This document shows positions 1-7,490 of a stretch of 9,437 nucleotides of DNA, piece by piece. Position numbers and translations under genes: made by a program. Source of the stretch: an uncultured Dyadobacter sp. (GTDB taxonomy: Bacteria > Bacteroidota > Bacteroidia > Cytophagales > Spirosomataceae); NCBI GenBank assembly GCA_937880795.1, contig CALGRQ010000499.1:1-9437 (forward strand). Reading direction: 5' to 3'. Every line of letters starts with the position of its first letter. The stretch's first letter is position 1. Under the pieces are notes generated by a model. The model was given only the letters and a program-made list of their open reading frames with translations. It did not search any database and was not told where the DNA came from.

Positions 1-1119
1 ACCAACGATGGCTGGCCCGATGAAAACCGGTAAGCCTGCTCCCAGATTTAGAATGGCCATAGCGGCACCTTTTTCTTCTTTTACCAGTGATGGAACAAGA
101 GCCGACAGAGGCACATAGCCTGCCAGAAGTCCTCCCCATAAAATACCGGAGAACATCACCAGCCAGTAGTTGCCGTCGAACCACACCGGCGAATAATAGA
201 ATAGGAGGGTAGTAATTCCGCAACCAACGCCACCAAACCACATAATGGTATTACGCCATCCCAGGCGATCACCAATGAAGCCAAACATGAGGTTGAAAAT
301 GATATTGCTTGTGAATATAGTCCCCCAAATTTGTAGCCATTCTTTGGTAGAAAATCCATGAGAGGCCAGGTACATGGGTAAGAATACAGGGAAGGCAAAC
401 TGTGCTGTAGTGTTAATCACGCGTACGATTCCGCCCAGTAAAACTTTGGGTTCTTCACGAACAATGGTAAGGCCTTTAAGCAGTTCTTTGGTTTTGGTGG
501 AGGTGTTTCCCGCTGCTTCCAGCGTTGAACGGAATTGATCCTTATTGAGTACCAAAGCAAAGAAAGCACCCACCGAAACCCAGAAAATGGAGCTCCATAA
601 GGTGTTATGATAGCCGATATGATCAATGGCCCAGCTTGAATAATACGCACCCAATACGTTCAATCCGCCTGTAAATACGAACCAAAACCATCCCACAGCT
701 CGTCCTAGCTGGTTCTGCGGTGTGCGGTACGTAATCCAGACGAGGAAAGAATACGCAAATAAGGGATATCCAAAGCCCCTTATGGCATAGGTTAGCAGCA
801 TGACCGGAAAATTCAGTTCTCGCATGCCCAGCCCCACAAAGCCAATGGTACCGATGATGTATAACAGAATCCCGGCAAACATGGTTTTTCGCGGGCCATA
901 ACCTTCGGCCAGAACTCCTGAAAACCAGGATGAAATGGCAATGGTGATCCCATAAACCGTAAATAAGGAGGCCGATTGCTGGATCGTCATGCCGTGTTCG
1001 AGCAGATAGGGGCTTAGCCAGCCTTGTTCTACTCCGTCACCCATCATGAAGATAAGGATCCCCAGATAACCCCATGCGAGGTTTTTAGGCATCCCCACTT
1101 TTTCTAAAGTTGGAGTCAT
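1..1119 (-). CDS. MFS polyol (pentitol) permease, RbtT/DalT/CsbX type; C-terminus beyond window edge
   Basis: This inner-membrane major facilitator probably imports a sugar alcohol such as ribitol or arabitol by proton symport. The frame is open from the ATG at 1119 to base 1, giving 373 codons without a stop; family members have roughly 420-440 residues, so the last helices are missing. The protein opens with MTPTLEKVGMPKNLAWGY, then FMMGDGVEQGWLSPYLLEHG, an arrangement I recognise from the polyol permease group. The loop between helices 2 and 3 carries AEGYGPRKTM, a variant of the MFS G-x-x-x-D/R-x-G-R-R/K signature. A second copy, FGFIGDRLGWRN, follows the central cytoplasmic loop (about residues 195-225, rich in K and E). 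Hydrophobic helices recur throughout. It is divergent from a DeoR-type repressor, the usual partner of sugar-alcohol loci, which supports the substrate class. The exact substrate is inferred, and an organic-acid substrate (CsbX-like) is possible. No clear Shine-Dalgarno precedes the start, as is usual in Bacteroidota. Confidence 0.85.
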   Translation of the reverse strand, partial: MTPTLEKVGMPKNLAWGYLGILIFMMGDGVEQGWLSPYLLEHGMTIQQSASLFTVYGITIAISSWFSGVLAEGYGPRKTMFAGILLYIIGTIGFVGLGMRELNFPVMLLTYAIRGFGYPLFAYSFLVWITYRTPQNQLGRAVGWFWFVFTGGLNVLGAYYSSWAIDHIGYHNTLWSSIFWVSVGAFFALVLNKDQFRSTLEAAGNTSTKTKELLKGLTIVREEPKVLLGGIVRVINTTAQFAFPVFLPMYLASHGFSTKEWLQIWGTIFTSNIIFNLMFGFIGDRLGWRNTIMWFGGVGCGITTLLFYYSPVWFDGNYWLVMFSGILWGGLLAGYVPLSALVPSLVKEEKGAAMAILNLGAGLPVFIGPAIVG

Positions 1120-1478
1120 TGTACTAAAATTAAGGGTTAGGAATAGGTCGTTTCTTAGGATCTGACGGTGTGTAATCAGACTTTAATAGCTTTGGTACTA
1201 TATGGGTATTAAGTATTATTTAAAGGGCTAAAAAGGTTAACAAACAAAGCGAAATAAACTTTATTAAACAAATTAAAAGATAATTTAAGTTTTTTAAACA
1301 CTATATTGAAACACATTTAAATTGGATGATTCGGAGGTGATGCTATATTTATATGGATTTGGTAATGTATTAATAGAACTATTTTTATAATAGGAATATA
1401 TTGGCAGAAATCTCCATTTTATTTTATTTAAATAACTTTCGTTTTTTCTTTTTACTATTGCCCGGAAAGAAAACGGAA
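1120..1478. promoter_or_regulatory. Divergent AT-rich control region between permease and DeoR gene
   Basis: This gap of about 360 bases holds no convincing gene and must carry the promoters of both flanking genes. The stretch 1210-1320 is very AT-rich. It contains a perfect 6+1+6 palindrome AATAAACTTTATT at 1253-1265 and the heptamer TTAAACA twice, starting at 1264 and 1294. DeoR-type repressors bind repeated or inverted AT-rich sites, so these are candidate operators, but in such AT-rich DNA they could be chance. I found no clean match to the Bacteroidota -7 element TAnnTTTG; the nearest is TGGATTTG at 1354-1361, upstream of the repressor gene. Confidence 0.4.
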
Positions 1479-2226
1479 ATGAAAAATATTACAGAGAGGC
1501 ATCAGTTTATTTTACAGGAATTAAAGCATTCAGGAACTAGCAGACCGGATGGAAGTGTCTGGCGTAACGATTCGGAAAGACCTGAAATTACTGGAAGATA
1601 AAAATCTGCTGTTTCGTACGCACGGGGGAGGTTCTATCCACAATCCTTACGCAATGGAAAGGACGATCAATGAAAAAGAATTGATCAATGCCGAGGAGAA
1701 ACAGCATATAGCCCGAGCAGCACTGGATTTGATCAAAGAAAATGATTCGATCATGATAGGCTCCGGAACCACCGTTTTTGAACTGGCCCGATGCCTACAG
1801 CCAGCGAAACAAATTACGGTGATTACGCCCGCCGTGAAGGTAACTTTGGAACTAAGTAATCGACCGAATGTGGAGGTTTTACAGTTAGGAGGCTTAATAC
1901 GTAAGAATTCTTCGTCTGTTGCCGGTTCCTATGCTGAATATATACTGGCCAATATTTCATGTGGGGTTCTGTTTATTGGGGTCGACGGTATCGATTTTGA
2001 TTTTGGATTATCGATCAGCAATTTAACTGAGGCAGGGTTGAATCAAAAGATGATCAGTGTAGCCCAATCGGTTGCTATTTTGGCTGATCATACAAAATTT
2101 GGAAAACGGGGAATCGGGAAAATCTGTGATCTGGACGCCGTACAGTACATCATTACCGATCAAGGCGTATCCAAGGAAACGGTGGATGCACTGGAAGATC
2201 GGGGTATAAAAGTGATTGTGGTGTAA
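1479..2226 (+). pseudogene. DeoR-family transcriptional repressor, frameshifted in the DNA-binding domain
   Basis: DeoR-family proteins bind DNA through an N-terminal helix-turn-helix and sense a sugar phosphate in a C-terminal sensor domain. Here the reading frame is split. The ATG at 1479 starts MKNITERHQFILQELKHSGT, a typical family N-terminus. The continuation, LADRMEVSGVTIRKDLKLLE then LLFRTHGGG, is in the next frame from about 1537. Family proteins carry about five more residues (V-S-V-x-E like) exactly at the join, so the data fit loss of 3k+2 bases rather than a programmed shift. The sensor domain is intact: IMIGSGTTV (phosphate-binding loop), QLGGLIRKNS, LFIGVDGID, and ADHTKFGKRG near the C-terminus. 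Translation from the internal ATG at 1549 would give a 225-residue protein lacking the first helix and probably unable to bind DNA. The gene lies divergent from the polyol permease, its likely target. A sequencing error is an alternative. Confidence 0.8.
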
Positions 2227-2249
2227 TGTGCATGTCGTGCGAGGTATAT

Positions 2250-2350
2250 GTCACTCTGAGCGTGTCGAAGGGTAGTATTTAAATCCCTATTCTGTTTATG
2301 TTTAGACAGGCTCAACATGATAACCGATGTCACTCTGAGTCTGTTGAAGG
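2250..2350. repeat. Cluster of three REP-like repeats in alternating orientation
   Basis: Copy 1 (2250-2273, plus) reads GTCACTCTGAGCGTGTCGAA and continues GGGT. Copy 2 (2301-2322) is in the opposite orientation (GACAGGCTCAACATGATA). Copy 3 (2329-2350, plus) matches copy 1 at 19 of 22 positions. Copies 2 and 3 can pair imperfectly around a short loop. Sequences of this type are widespread intergenic repeats in Bacteroidota and other bacteria. Here they sit between two convergent genes, where they may act as a bidirectional stop or mRNA-end stabiliser; that role is inferred. Copy 3 overlaps the end of the kinase gene. Confidence 0.75.
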
Positions 2351-5300
2351 GGTATTTTTATTTAAGAAGTGTATCAGAAATTGTGTGCCGGAATTGGTGG
2401 TTGCTTTTATTTCAATTTTCAAAATTTCAGCCAATTCCTTTACAATACGCAGTCCAATTCCATTGATTTCCGGCGCTTCATCCGGGAAGTCTGGATTTGT
2501 CGTAGTTTGATTATTAAACCAGTCCAACATATGCTGAGGCAGTCCTGATCCGTTGTCCGAAACAATGACCGTAACGCCACTGGGATGGTTATAGGCCTGC
2601 ACCACGATTCCCCCATCATAGCTGAATTTGTTGGCGTTATCAATCAAATTGTGAAGTATAATTTTTACCAATTGGCGGCTCGTTCGCATGTGGAGTGTTT
2701 CCTGTATTTGATTGTCAAAACGATTCTTTCGAATGGCAATAGATTGTTTAAAAACTTGGGCCACTTCGTCCACAAGATCTTTTACCGGGAACGTGTCGTA
2801 GACGACCGCACCATCGGAAAGCTGGGAACGAACATAGGAAAGTATATTTTCCAGATGCATCAATATTCGCTTGGAAGACTCGTTAATGCTGGCTCCTACG
2901 GTTTTAGTAAATGAAAGATCTCCGCTGTCAATCATTCCGGGGATTTTGTTGGAAGTAAATTCAATGGATCTCAATGGACTCCGTATATCATGACTGATCG
3001 AAGCGATCAAGTGCATTTGCAAGCGGGTTTGTCTATGAAGTTCGGCCTCCGAGATTTTTAGGACATGTACGGTCTCTTGTAAATCTCTGGTTCGCTCGGT
3101 TACGCGTGTTTCAAGCACACGGTTAAGACGGGTAATCTTTTTGAGGCGGTTCTTGTAATAAAGGAATGACGTCACAATGGCTGCCAAAAGCACTAAGATT
3201 TTGAAAATCCAGGTCTCATACCAGGCATGGGGAATGTGTATACGCAACAGGGTTATTTGTTGTGCATAGGCACCAAATCCGGAATTTTTGCGGATTTTAA
3301 GCAGGTAGTTGCCTGATGATAGGTTGTTTAAATGAATGAAATGTTGCTCATTTTCAAAGGGATACCATATTTGCCGTAATGAATCTTTTCCTTCGGCCGA
3401 AACGGTATAATATAACTGCTGGTTTTGTTGGTTTCCCCGGTAAGGAGAAACCACATATACCTTTAAGTCGCTGATATCGCTTAGCTCCACTTCAGAGTTG
3501 TGTATAGCTACATCTCCTGATGCCGATTCAACGCGATCAATAAAAATTTTGGAGTCGGGAACATCCACCGGAATTTGTTCTGGTTTAAAGAAAACCATAC
3601 CGTCAATTGATGGAAAAGATATATATCCGTTCTTTAAACGTACGGCGCAGGGTTCACATCCACCGTTAAATTCGTCAATTCGAAAACCATCTTTTTGCGT
3701 ATATAGGTGATAGTATATTCGGGTGCTGTCCCCGTGTACCTTGTAATTTAACAAATCGGCACGGCTCATTCTGAACAAACCATTGTTGGTGGGAATCCAT
3801 AAGAAATCCTTTTGATCAAGGACGATACAGTGGGGCTGTGACAAATAATGGTTTCGATCAAGTGGAAAACGGGTTAGCTTGTCATGCCGAATTAAGAAGA
3901 CTCCATAGTTCATGGCAGTGAACCATACTTCTCCGTTATCGCTTTTGAGTATGCTTTTAATCCATAATTTTTCAGTTCCGGGAATGACTGAGAAAGTTTT
4001 GCGGTCCAGATACACTTTGAAAAGGCCGTTTACTGTACCTACCCACAATACATCTTTGCCTTCATTCAGGATATAGCAGATTTTTGTAAGTTTTTTCGTG
4101 AAAATTCGAAGTGGCATTCCGGCTTCGGTCGGATCCACATATTGGAGGCCGCGAAAGCGCGTTCCCAACCAGATGCGTCCGTCAATATCTTCATAGAGAT
4201 GCGATATTTCTCCCTGGGCATTCCAGGTGCGTTTTAATTGTTTTCCGGTATTATCATAACGATATAGTACTGAATCTTTTACCAGCCATAGGTCGCCGGT
4301 TCGATCTTTCACCATGGTTCGTGTAAGCATGGAGTACCCTTTGGATGTGGGTAGCTTGGTGGCTATATGGCCCCCATTAGACGTTTTCCCAAGTACCGTA
4401 AGAGAAGGGGTAATGACCGTACTGTCGGTATAGGCAGCATGCGCATAAAAAATGTTGGCTTCCCGTTCATTGCTTTCAATAGTAACCGTATCAAAGATGT
4501 GGAAGTCGAGTATATAAAAACCATTATTTAACGTTCCCAGGTAAAGCCTTTTCTGTGTACGATCCCAAAAAACGGATGAGACATTGTTTTTTTCAAAGTC
4601 GAAATCGTCTAATATCAGGGTGGTTTCTATATTGCCGGACGTATGTTGCGAAAGTGCGTATAACTTCCGGTTTTGGTATAAAAAGGCCTCGCCCGTGAGG
4701 TTATTTGGAAAAATTTCGAATGGTTTGGTAAGTATCGGTGTATTTTGATGGGAAGAACTGCTGACCAGGGTCACTTTTTTGATCGTCGAGTCCCTGCTAA
4801 ATCCATCCGTTATCCATGTAATATTACCGTCTTTGCCCGCATGGTAAAATGCCTTTCCAAGTCGGAACAGATTACGAGGAGACTTGATATTGGTTTTGTG
4901 CGATTTACTCAGTTTCCATTCCTTGTAAATGTCAATAGTTCCATCTTTTTTCCAAAGATAAAAATGGCCTGCTGTCCCTTCAATCCAAAAAAGATATTGG
5001 GCAGGAGGTGTATTTTCAATGCGCTGGTCCGACAAGCCCGTTGCATAGGTCAAAGTAAAGTCACCTTCTTGTGTTTTGAGTAATGATTTTAGTCTGGATA
5101 GGTTTTTAGGAACAAATTTGACAGGTTTCCCCTCTTCAATTTTAATGTAGTCGTAAAGGTCCGTGAGGCCATACAAGCAACGGGATTGGTCTTCGAAAGC
5201 TGGAATAAAGCCTGTAAAAATATTGGTGTTGAGGTTCATGTCCCGCTGCCCGAAGGTTCGGATGGCTTTGCCATCAAACCGGGCTAGCCCTTCAAATGTG

Positions 5301-5470
5301 GAGAGCCATATAAAACCGTCCGGACCTTTGGCTATGGCCCGAACCGAATTTTGAGGCAAGCCATTCACGCTGTTGAAATGGCGGATGGCGTATCGGTGGA
5401 TGAAGGCCTGGGCGTTATAAGGAGCTGAAATAGAAAGAATCAGCAATAAAACAGAAAAAAGAAATTTCAT
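2330..5470 (-). CDS. Reg_prop/Y_Y_Y periplasmic-sensor histidine kinase (class I HisKA)
   Basis: This 1046-residue sensor kinase spans the inner membrane once. Residues 1-22 are a signal peptide (MKFLFSVLLLILSISAPYNA-QA). The periplasmic part carries Reg_prop propeller repeats of the D-G-x-x-W-x-x-T-x-x-G-L type, with key Trp at 55, 395, 434, 476, 516 and 558; the last four are spaced 40-42 residues. A Y_Y_Y domain follows at about 680-745 (GNYLLKIRKNSG). The membrane helix is about 754-773, then a charged coiled linker. The HisKA box is SHDIRSPL with phospho-acceptor His827. The ATPase has N-box NLIDNANKF (Asn941, Asn945), G1 box DNGSG (Asp972) and G2 box GIGLRI (Gly1004, Gly1006). All catalytic motifs look intact. 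Unlike hybrid (HTCS) systems there is no receiver or AraC domain, so the signal must pass to a separate regulator, most likely a neighbouring LuxR-type one. The ligand is unknown; glycans are common for this architecture. The last seven codons and stop lie in a REP-like repeat. Confidence 0.92.
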   Translation of the reverse strand: MKFLFSVLLLILSISAPYNAQAFIHRYAIRHFNSVNGLPQNSVRAIAKGPDGFIWLSTFEGLARFDGKAIRTFGQRDMNLNTNIFTGFIPAFEDQSRCLYGLTDLYDYIKIEEGKPVKFVPKNLSRLKSLLKTQEGDFTLTYATGLSDQRIENTPPAQYLFWIEGTAGHFYLWKKDGTIDIYKEWKLSKSHKTNIKSPRNLFRLGKAFYHAGKDGNITWITDGFSRDSTIKKVTLVSSSSHQNTPILTKPFEIFPNNLTGEAFLYQNRKLYALSQHTSGNIETTLILDDFDFEKNNVSSVFWDRTQKRLYLGTLNNGFYILDFHIFDTVTIESNEREANIFYAHAAYTDSTVITPSLTVLGKTSNGGHIATKLPTSKGYSMLTRTMVKDRTGDLWLVKDSVLYRYDNTGKQLKRTWNAQGEISHLYEDIDGRIWLGTRFRGLQYVDPTEAGMPLRIFTKKLTKICYILNEGKDVLWVGTVNGLFKVYLDRKTFSVIPGTEKLWIKSILKSDNGEVWFTAMNYGVFLIRHDKLTRFPLDRNHYLSQPHCIVLDQKDFLWIPTNNGLFRMSRADLLNYKVHGDSTRIYYHLYTQKDGFRIDEFNGGCEPCAVRLKNGYISFPSIDGMVFFKPEQIPVDVPDSKIFIDRVESASGDVAIHNSEVELSDISDLKVYVVSPYRGNQQNQQLYYTVSAEGKDSLRQIWYPFENEQHFIHLNNLSSGNYLLKIRKNSGFGAYAQQITLLRIHIPHAWYETWIFKILVLLAAIVTSFLYYKNRLKKITRLNRVLETRVTERTRDLQETVHVLKISEAELHRQTRLQMHLIASISHDIRSPLRSIEFTSNKIPGMIDSGDLSFTKTVGASINESSKRILMHLENILSYVRSQLSDGAVVYDTFPVKDLVDEVAQVFKQSIAIRKNRFDNQIQETLHMRTSRQLVKIILHNLIDNANKFSYDGGIVVQAYNHPSGVTVIVSDNGSGLPQHMLDWFNNQTTTNPDFPDEAPEINGIGLRIVKELAEILKIEIKATTNSGTQFLIHFLNKNTPSTDSE

Positions 5471-5487
5471 GACTGCATACTCATCTT

Positions 5488-5511
5488 TTGATCAAGATAA
5501 GTATTGATCAA
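5488..5511. promoter_or_regulatory. Tandem TTGATCAA palindromes upstream of the kinase start
   Basis: Two copies of the perfect 8-base palindrome TTGATCAA lie at 5488-5495 and 5504-5511, 16 bases apart start to start, between 18 and 41 bases before the kinase ATG (5470, minus strand). Spacing near one and a half helical turns and closeness to the start suggest an operator overlapping the promoter or leader. No regulator can be named. The same octamer also occurs inside coding sequence at 1681-1688 and near 3802, so part of the signal may be compositional. Confidence 0.35.
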
Positions 5512-6198
5512 CCTGGAAATACTACTTATTAATGAGGTGTGTGTGAAAATAATTTTAAAGGAATTGGGTTTATGTGGAATGGTGGCGAACGATAAAAAAT
5601 AAATTGTTGAGTTGGCTGGAACTGTCTCGTATAACCTTTGGTGTACCAAGCTTGCTTCTACCATTCCTCATGCGATTGGCATAAATAGAAATAGTGTAGA
5701 TCTAAAAGTCAAGAATTGATTTAGTACAGTAGAAGCATGGCCATAGGTTTATACGGGTTGAGTAAGCCGAGTGTCGGATACTTTTCGGCTGTAAAAGTAG
5801 AAATAAAAAATAGAAGAAAATGGCTGGTTAGAATTCTAGAAAGTTAAGATTGTTTTGTATATTGCTCGTAATCAGTCAATTGCGATTTTTATCCAAACTT
5901 CTATATAGAAATGTTTCTAGTGTTTATTTTGTTGATTATTCAACTGATTTATCCGTTTCCGTAATATACAGGCGCATTTATTATAACACTCCGTAAACAA
6001 TCCAGTAATCGAATCGGTTGATTGATAAGGACTTTGGAGCGATACATAGGCTCTAAAAGGCACTCAATTGAAATGATACTACACTTTTGACTATCTGATT
6101 AGAAATAATTATTTGATAAAAATTTGTACTACATATGATAAAATTTATTGTATACGAATGGCCACATAACTAACTTTGAGGCTCCTATACCTTTAACA
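5512..6198. other. Long intergenic region between kinase and first response regulator
   Basis: These roughly 690 AT-rich bases contain no credible gene. Visible structure: an 8-base inverted repeat GCTTCTAC/GTAGAAGC (5653-5660 and 5729-5736); a short GC-richer hairpin AGCCGA/TCGGCT (5765-5770 and 5785-5790); a half-site ATAGAAAT at 5685-5692; TTCTAGAA at 5834-5841; and the strong palindrome pair described separately at 5899-5919. The region is unusually long for two divergent genes and may hold long leaders or an unrecognised small RNA, but I see no family match. Confidence 0.4.
5899..5919. promoter_or_regulatory. Palindromic operator candidate upstream of first response regulator
   Basis: Two overlapping perfect palindromes occur here: TTCTATATAGAA (5899-5910) and TAGAAATGTTTCTA (5906-5919, 6+2+6). 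The second, extended by one base as ATAGAAATGTTTCTA, is repeated exactly upstream of the other response-regulator gene, in the same orientation relative to that gene. It lies about 280 bases before the chosen start at 6199. LuxR/NarL-type regulators bind such short inverted repeats, so autoregulation or cross-regulation is a reasonable inference. Confidence 0.5.
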
Positions 6199-6852
6199 AT
6201 GGATACAATGACTAATGTTTTAATTATTGATGATCACCCAGTTGTTAGGATGGCCATGATTTTCGTCATTCGTGATATTTATCAGGATGCTAATATTTTT
6301 GAAGCAAATGAATTTCCAGAGGGCATAAGTATTTTAAACAATAACCCCATTAGTCTGGTTATTCTTGATATCCACATTCCCGGAGGACAGGACATCAAGA
6401 TGATTAGTATGATTAAGTCACTGCAACACAAAACGAAAGTTTTGATTTTTAGTGGGTTGCATGAGGATCAATACGCACTAAAATATGTTCAGGCCGGTGC
6501 CGACGGATTTTTGTCGAAACGGTCAGACCCTGAGTCATATGGCGAGGCCATAACCACCGTGCTGAATAACGAAATATTCCTAAGTAAGTCGATACGCGAC
6601 AAGGTACAGGGCGATTTAGCCATTAGGCAATCTCCGATCCGGGCCAAACGCTGGGTAGGTCTTACAGAGCGTGAACTGGAAATCAGTCGGTTGCTCATCA
6701 AAGGCTACTGGACCAAGGAAATTGCCGTAGAGCTAGATCTTAAATTGAGTACGGTGAGTACTTTCAAAAAGAAAATTTTTTCGAAATGTGGCGTAACCAA
6801 CGTAGTAGAATTGTCCAAAATCATCGATGACGTGCTACCCACTCCTGACTGA
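6199..6852 (+). CDS. LuxR/NarL-type response regulator with intact receiver
   Basis: This 217-residue cytoplasmic transcription factor is activated by phosphorylation. The receiver (about 6-122) has the acidic pair Asp11-Asp12 in VLIIDDHPVV, phospho-acceptor Asp57 in LVILDIHIP, the switch Ser85 in LIFSG and the conserved Lys107 in GFLSK, so it looks fully functional. A linker (about 135-154) leads to a LuxR-type helix-turn-helix (about 155-212): LTERELEISRLLIKG, then LSTVSTFKKKIFSK as recognition region. I start at ATG 6199 because it places the first strand a few residues in, as in homologues; ATG 6208 is equally possible, while an in-frame TTG at 6148 would add an unrelated tail. It is divergent from the histidine kinase and is the best candidate partner. 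It converges on the second regulator with only 11 bases between stops and no terminator visible, so the two transcripts probably overlap. Confidence 0.9.
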   Translation: MDTMTNVLIIDDHPVVRMAMIFVIRDIYQDANIFEANEFPEGISILNNNPISLVILDIHIPGGQDIKMISMIKSLQHKTKVLIFSGLHEDQYALKYVQAGADGFLSKRSDPESYGEAITTVLNNEIFLSKSIRDKVQGDLAIRQSPIRAKRWVGLTERELEISRLLIKGYWTKEIAVELDLKLSTVSTFKKKIFSKCGVTNVVELSKIIDDVLPTPD

Positions 6853-6863
6853 ACCGCACTAAC

Positions 6864-7490
6864 CTAGTTCAATATTTCCATTTGTCGCGATAGCGCCAGA
6901 ATGTTATTGACCTGCATTTTCTTGAAAATACTTGCCTTAAATGTACTCACCGTGCTGGCCTGTAAGTCAAGCATCTTAGAAATTTCAACCACTTTCATCC
7001 CTTTCACCAGTAAATGTGTAACCAGTTTCTCGCGGGGAGTTAGGGTTTTCAAAGGATTACTGCTCGAAGCCGTTTCATTGGCAATGACTTTGGAGAGCAA
7101 GGCTTGACGGACTTTGGGGCTAAAATAGGTTTTGGAGTCGAGAACCGTATCAATGGCATTGATGAGCTCACTCACAGCGCTTTCCTTAGATATAAAGCCA
7201 TTGGCACCGGATGCTACCGAGAGCAACGCATAATGGCCTTCGTTCATCGAAGAATAGAGCAGAATTTTGCTATTCCATCTTATTTTTCTGAGTTCTTTAA
7301 GCGTTTGAAGGTTGAAATCTGAAATGCCTATTTCGATGATAATGAGTTCGTAGTGGTTTTTTTTGGCGGACTCGATCCCCTTATCTAACTCAGAAAACAG
7401 GGTAATTTTAGCTTCGGGTTTGTGTTCTTTAATTTCTCTTTTTACGGCACTTAAAACAATTGGGTGGCTGTCAATAACAAGAATTTTCAT
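6864..7490 (-). CDS. Atypical LuxR/NarL-type response regulator with Glu at the phospho-acceptor position
   Basis: This 208-residue paralogue of the neighbouring regulator has the same order: receiver (1-120) and LuxR helix-turn-helix (about 148-205; LTPREKLVTHLLVKG, ASTVSTFKASIFKK). The receiver departs from the canonical pattern at key sites. The acidic pair is Asp7-Ser8 (VIDSHP), and the phospho-acceptor position is Glu53 in IIIEIGI (codon at 7332-7334) rather than Asp. The switch Ser (80 or 81, LLYSSM) and Lys102 (GFISK) remain. Known pseudo-receivers with such changes work without phosphorylation, and Asp-to-Glu can mimic the phosphorylated state; which applies here is inference. The gene is on the opposite strand and converges with its paralogue. 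Its upstream region carries the same 15-base palindromic sequence as the paralogue. The recognition helices are similar (STVSTFK shared), so the two may compete for or share sites. Confidence 0.9.
   Translation of the reverse strand: MKILVIDSHPIVLSAVKREIKEHKPEAKITLFSELDKGIESAKKNHYELIIIEIGISDFNLQTLKELRKIRWNSKILLYSSMNEGHYALLSVASGANGFISKESAVSELINAIDTVLDSKTYFSPKVRQALLSKVIANETASSSNPLKTLTPREKLVTHLLVKGMKVVEISKMLDLQASTVSTFKASIFKKMQVNNILALSRQMEILN

Noticed and set aside
156..650. Short minus-strand frames inside the permease gene
   Set aside because: The continuous permease frame covers this stretch with clear MFS sequence; the short frames are shadows.
1401..1478. Upstream extension of the DeoR N-terminal frame
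   Set aside because: The added hydrophobic stretch (FRFFFLLLP) is unlike any DeoR N-terminus; the ATG at 1479 gives the expected start.
2585..2914. 109-codon plus-strand frame opposite the kinase core
   Set aside because: It is antisense to the conserved HisKA/HATPase motifs, which fully explain the sequence.
5467..5664. 65-codon minus-strand frame whose stop overlaps the kinase start as ATGA
   Set aside because: The overlap would fit translational coupling, but the product has no recognisable pattern, low-complexity AT-driven composition and no ribosome site. I treat it as chance.
5765..5790. Hairpin AGCCGA/TCGGCT as a terminator or riboswitch
   Set aside because: Only six pairs with a 14-base loop, no preceding gene on either strand and no known aptamer pattern.
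6148..6198. TTG start extending the first response regulator by 17 residues
   Set aside because: The extra residues have no counterpart before the first receiver strand, and ATG codons at 6199 and 6208 give the normal family N-terminus.
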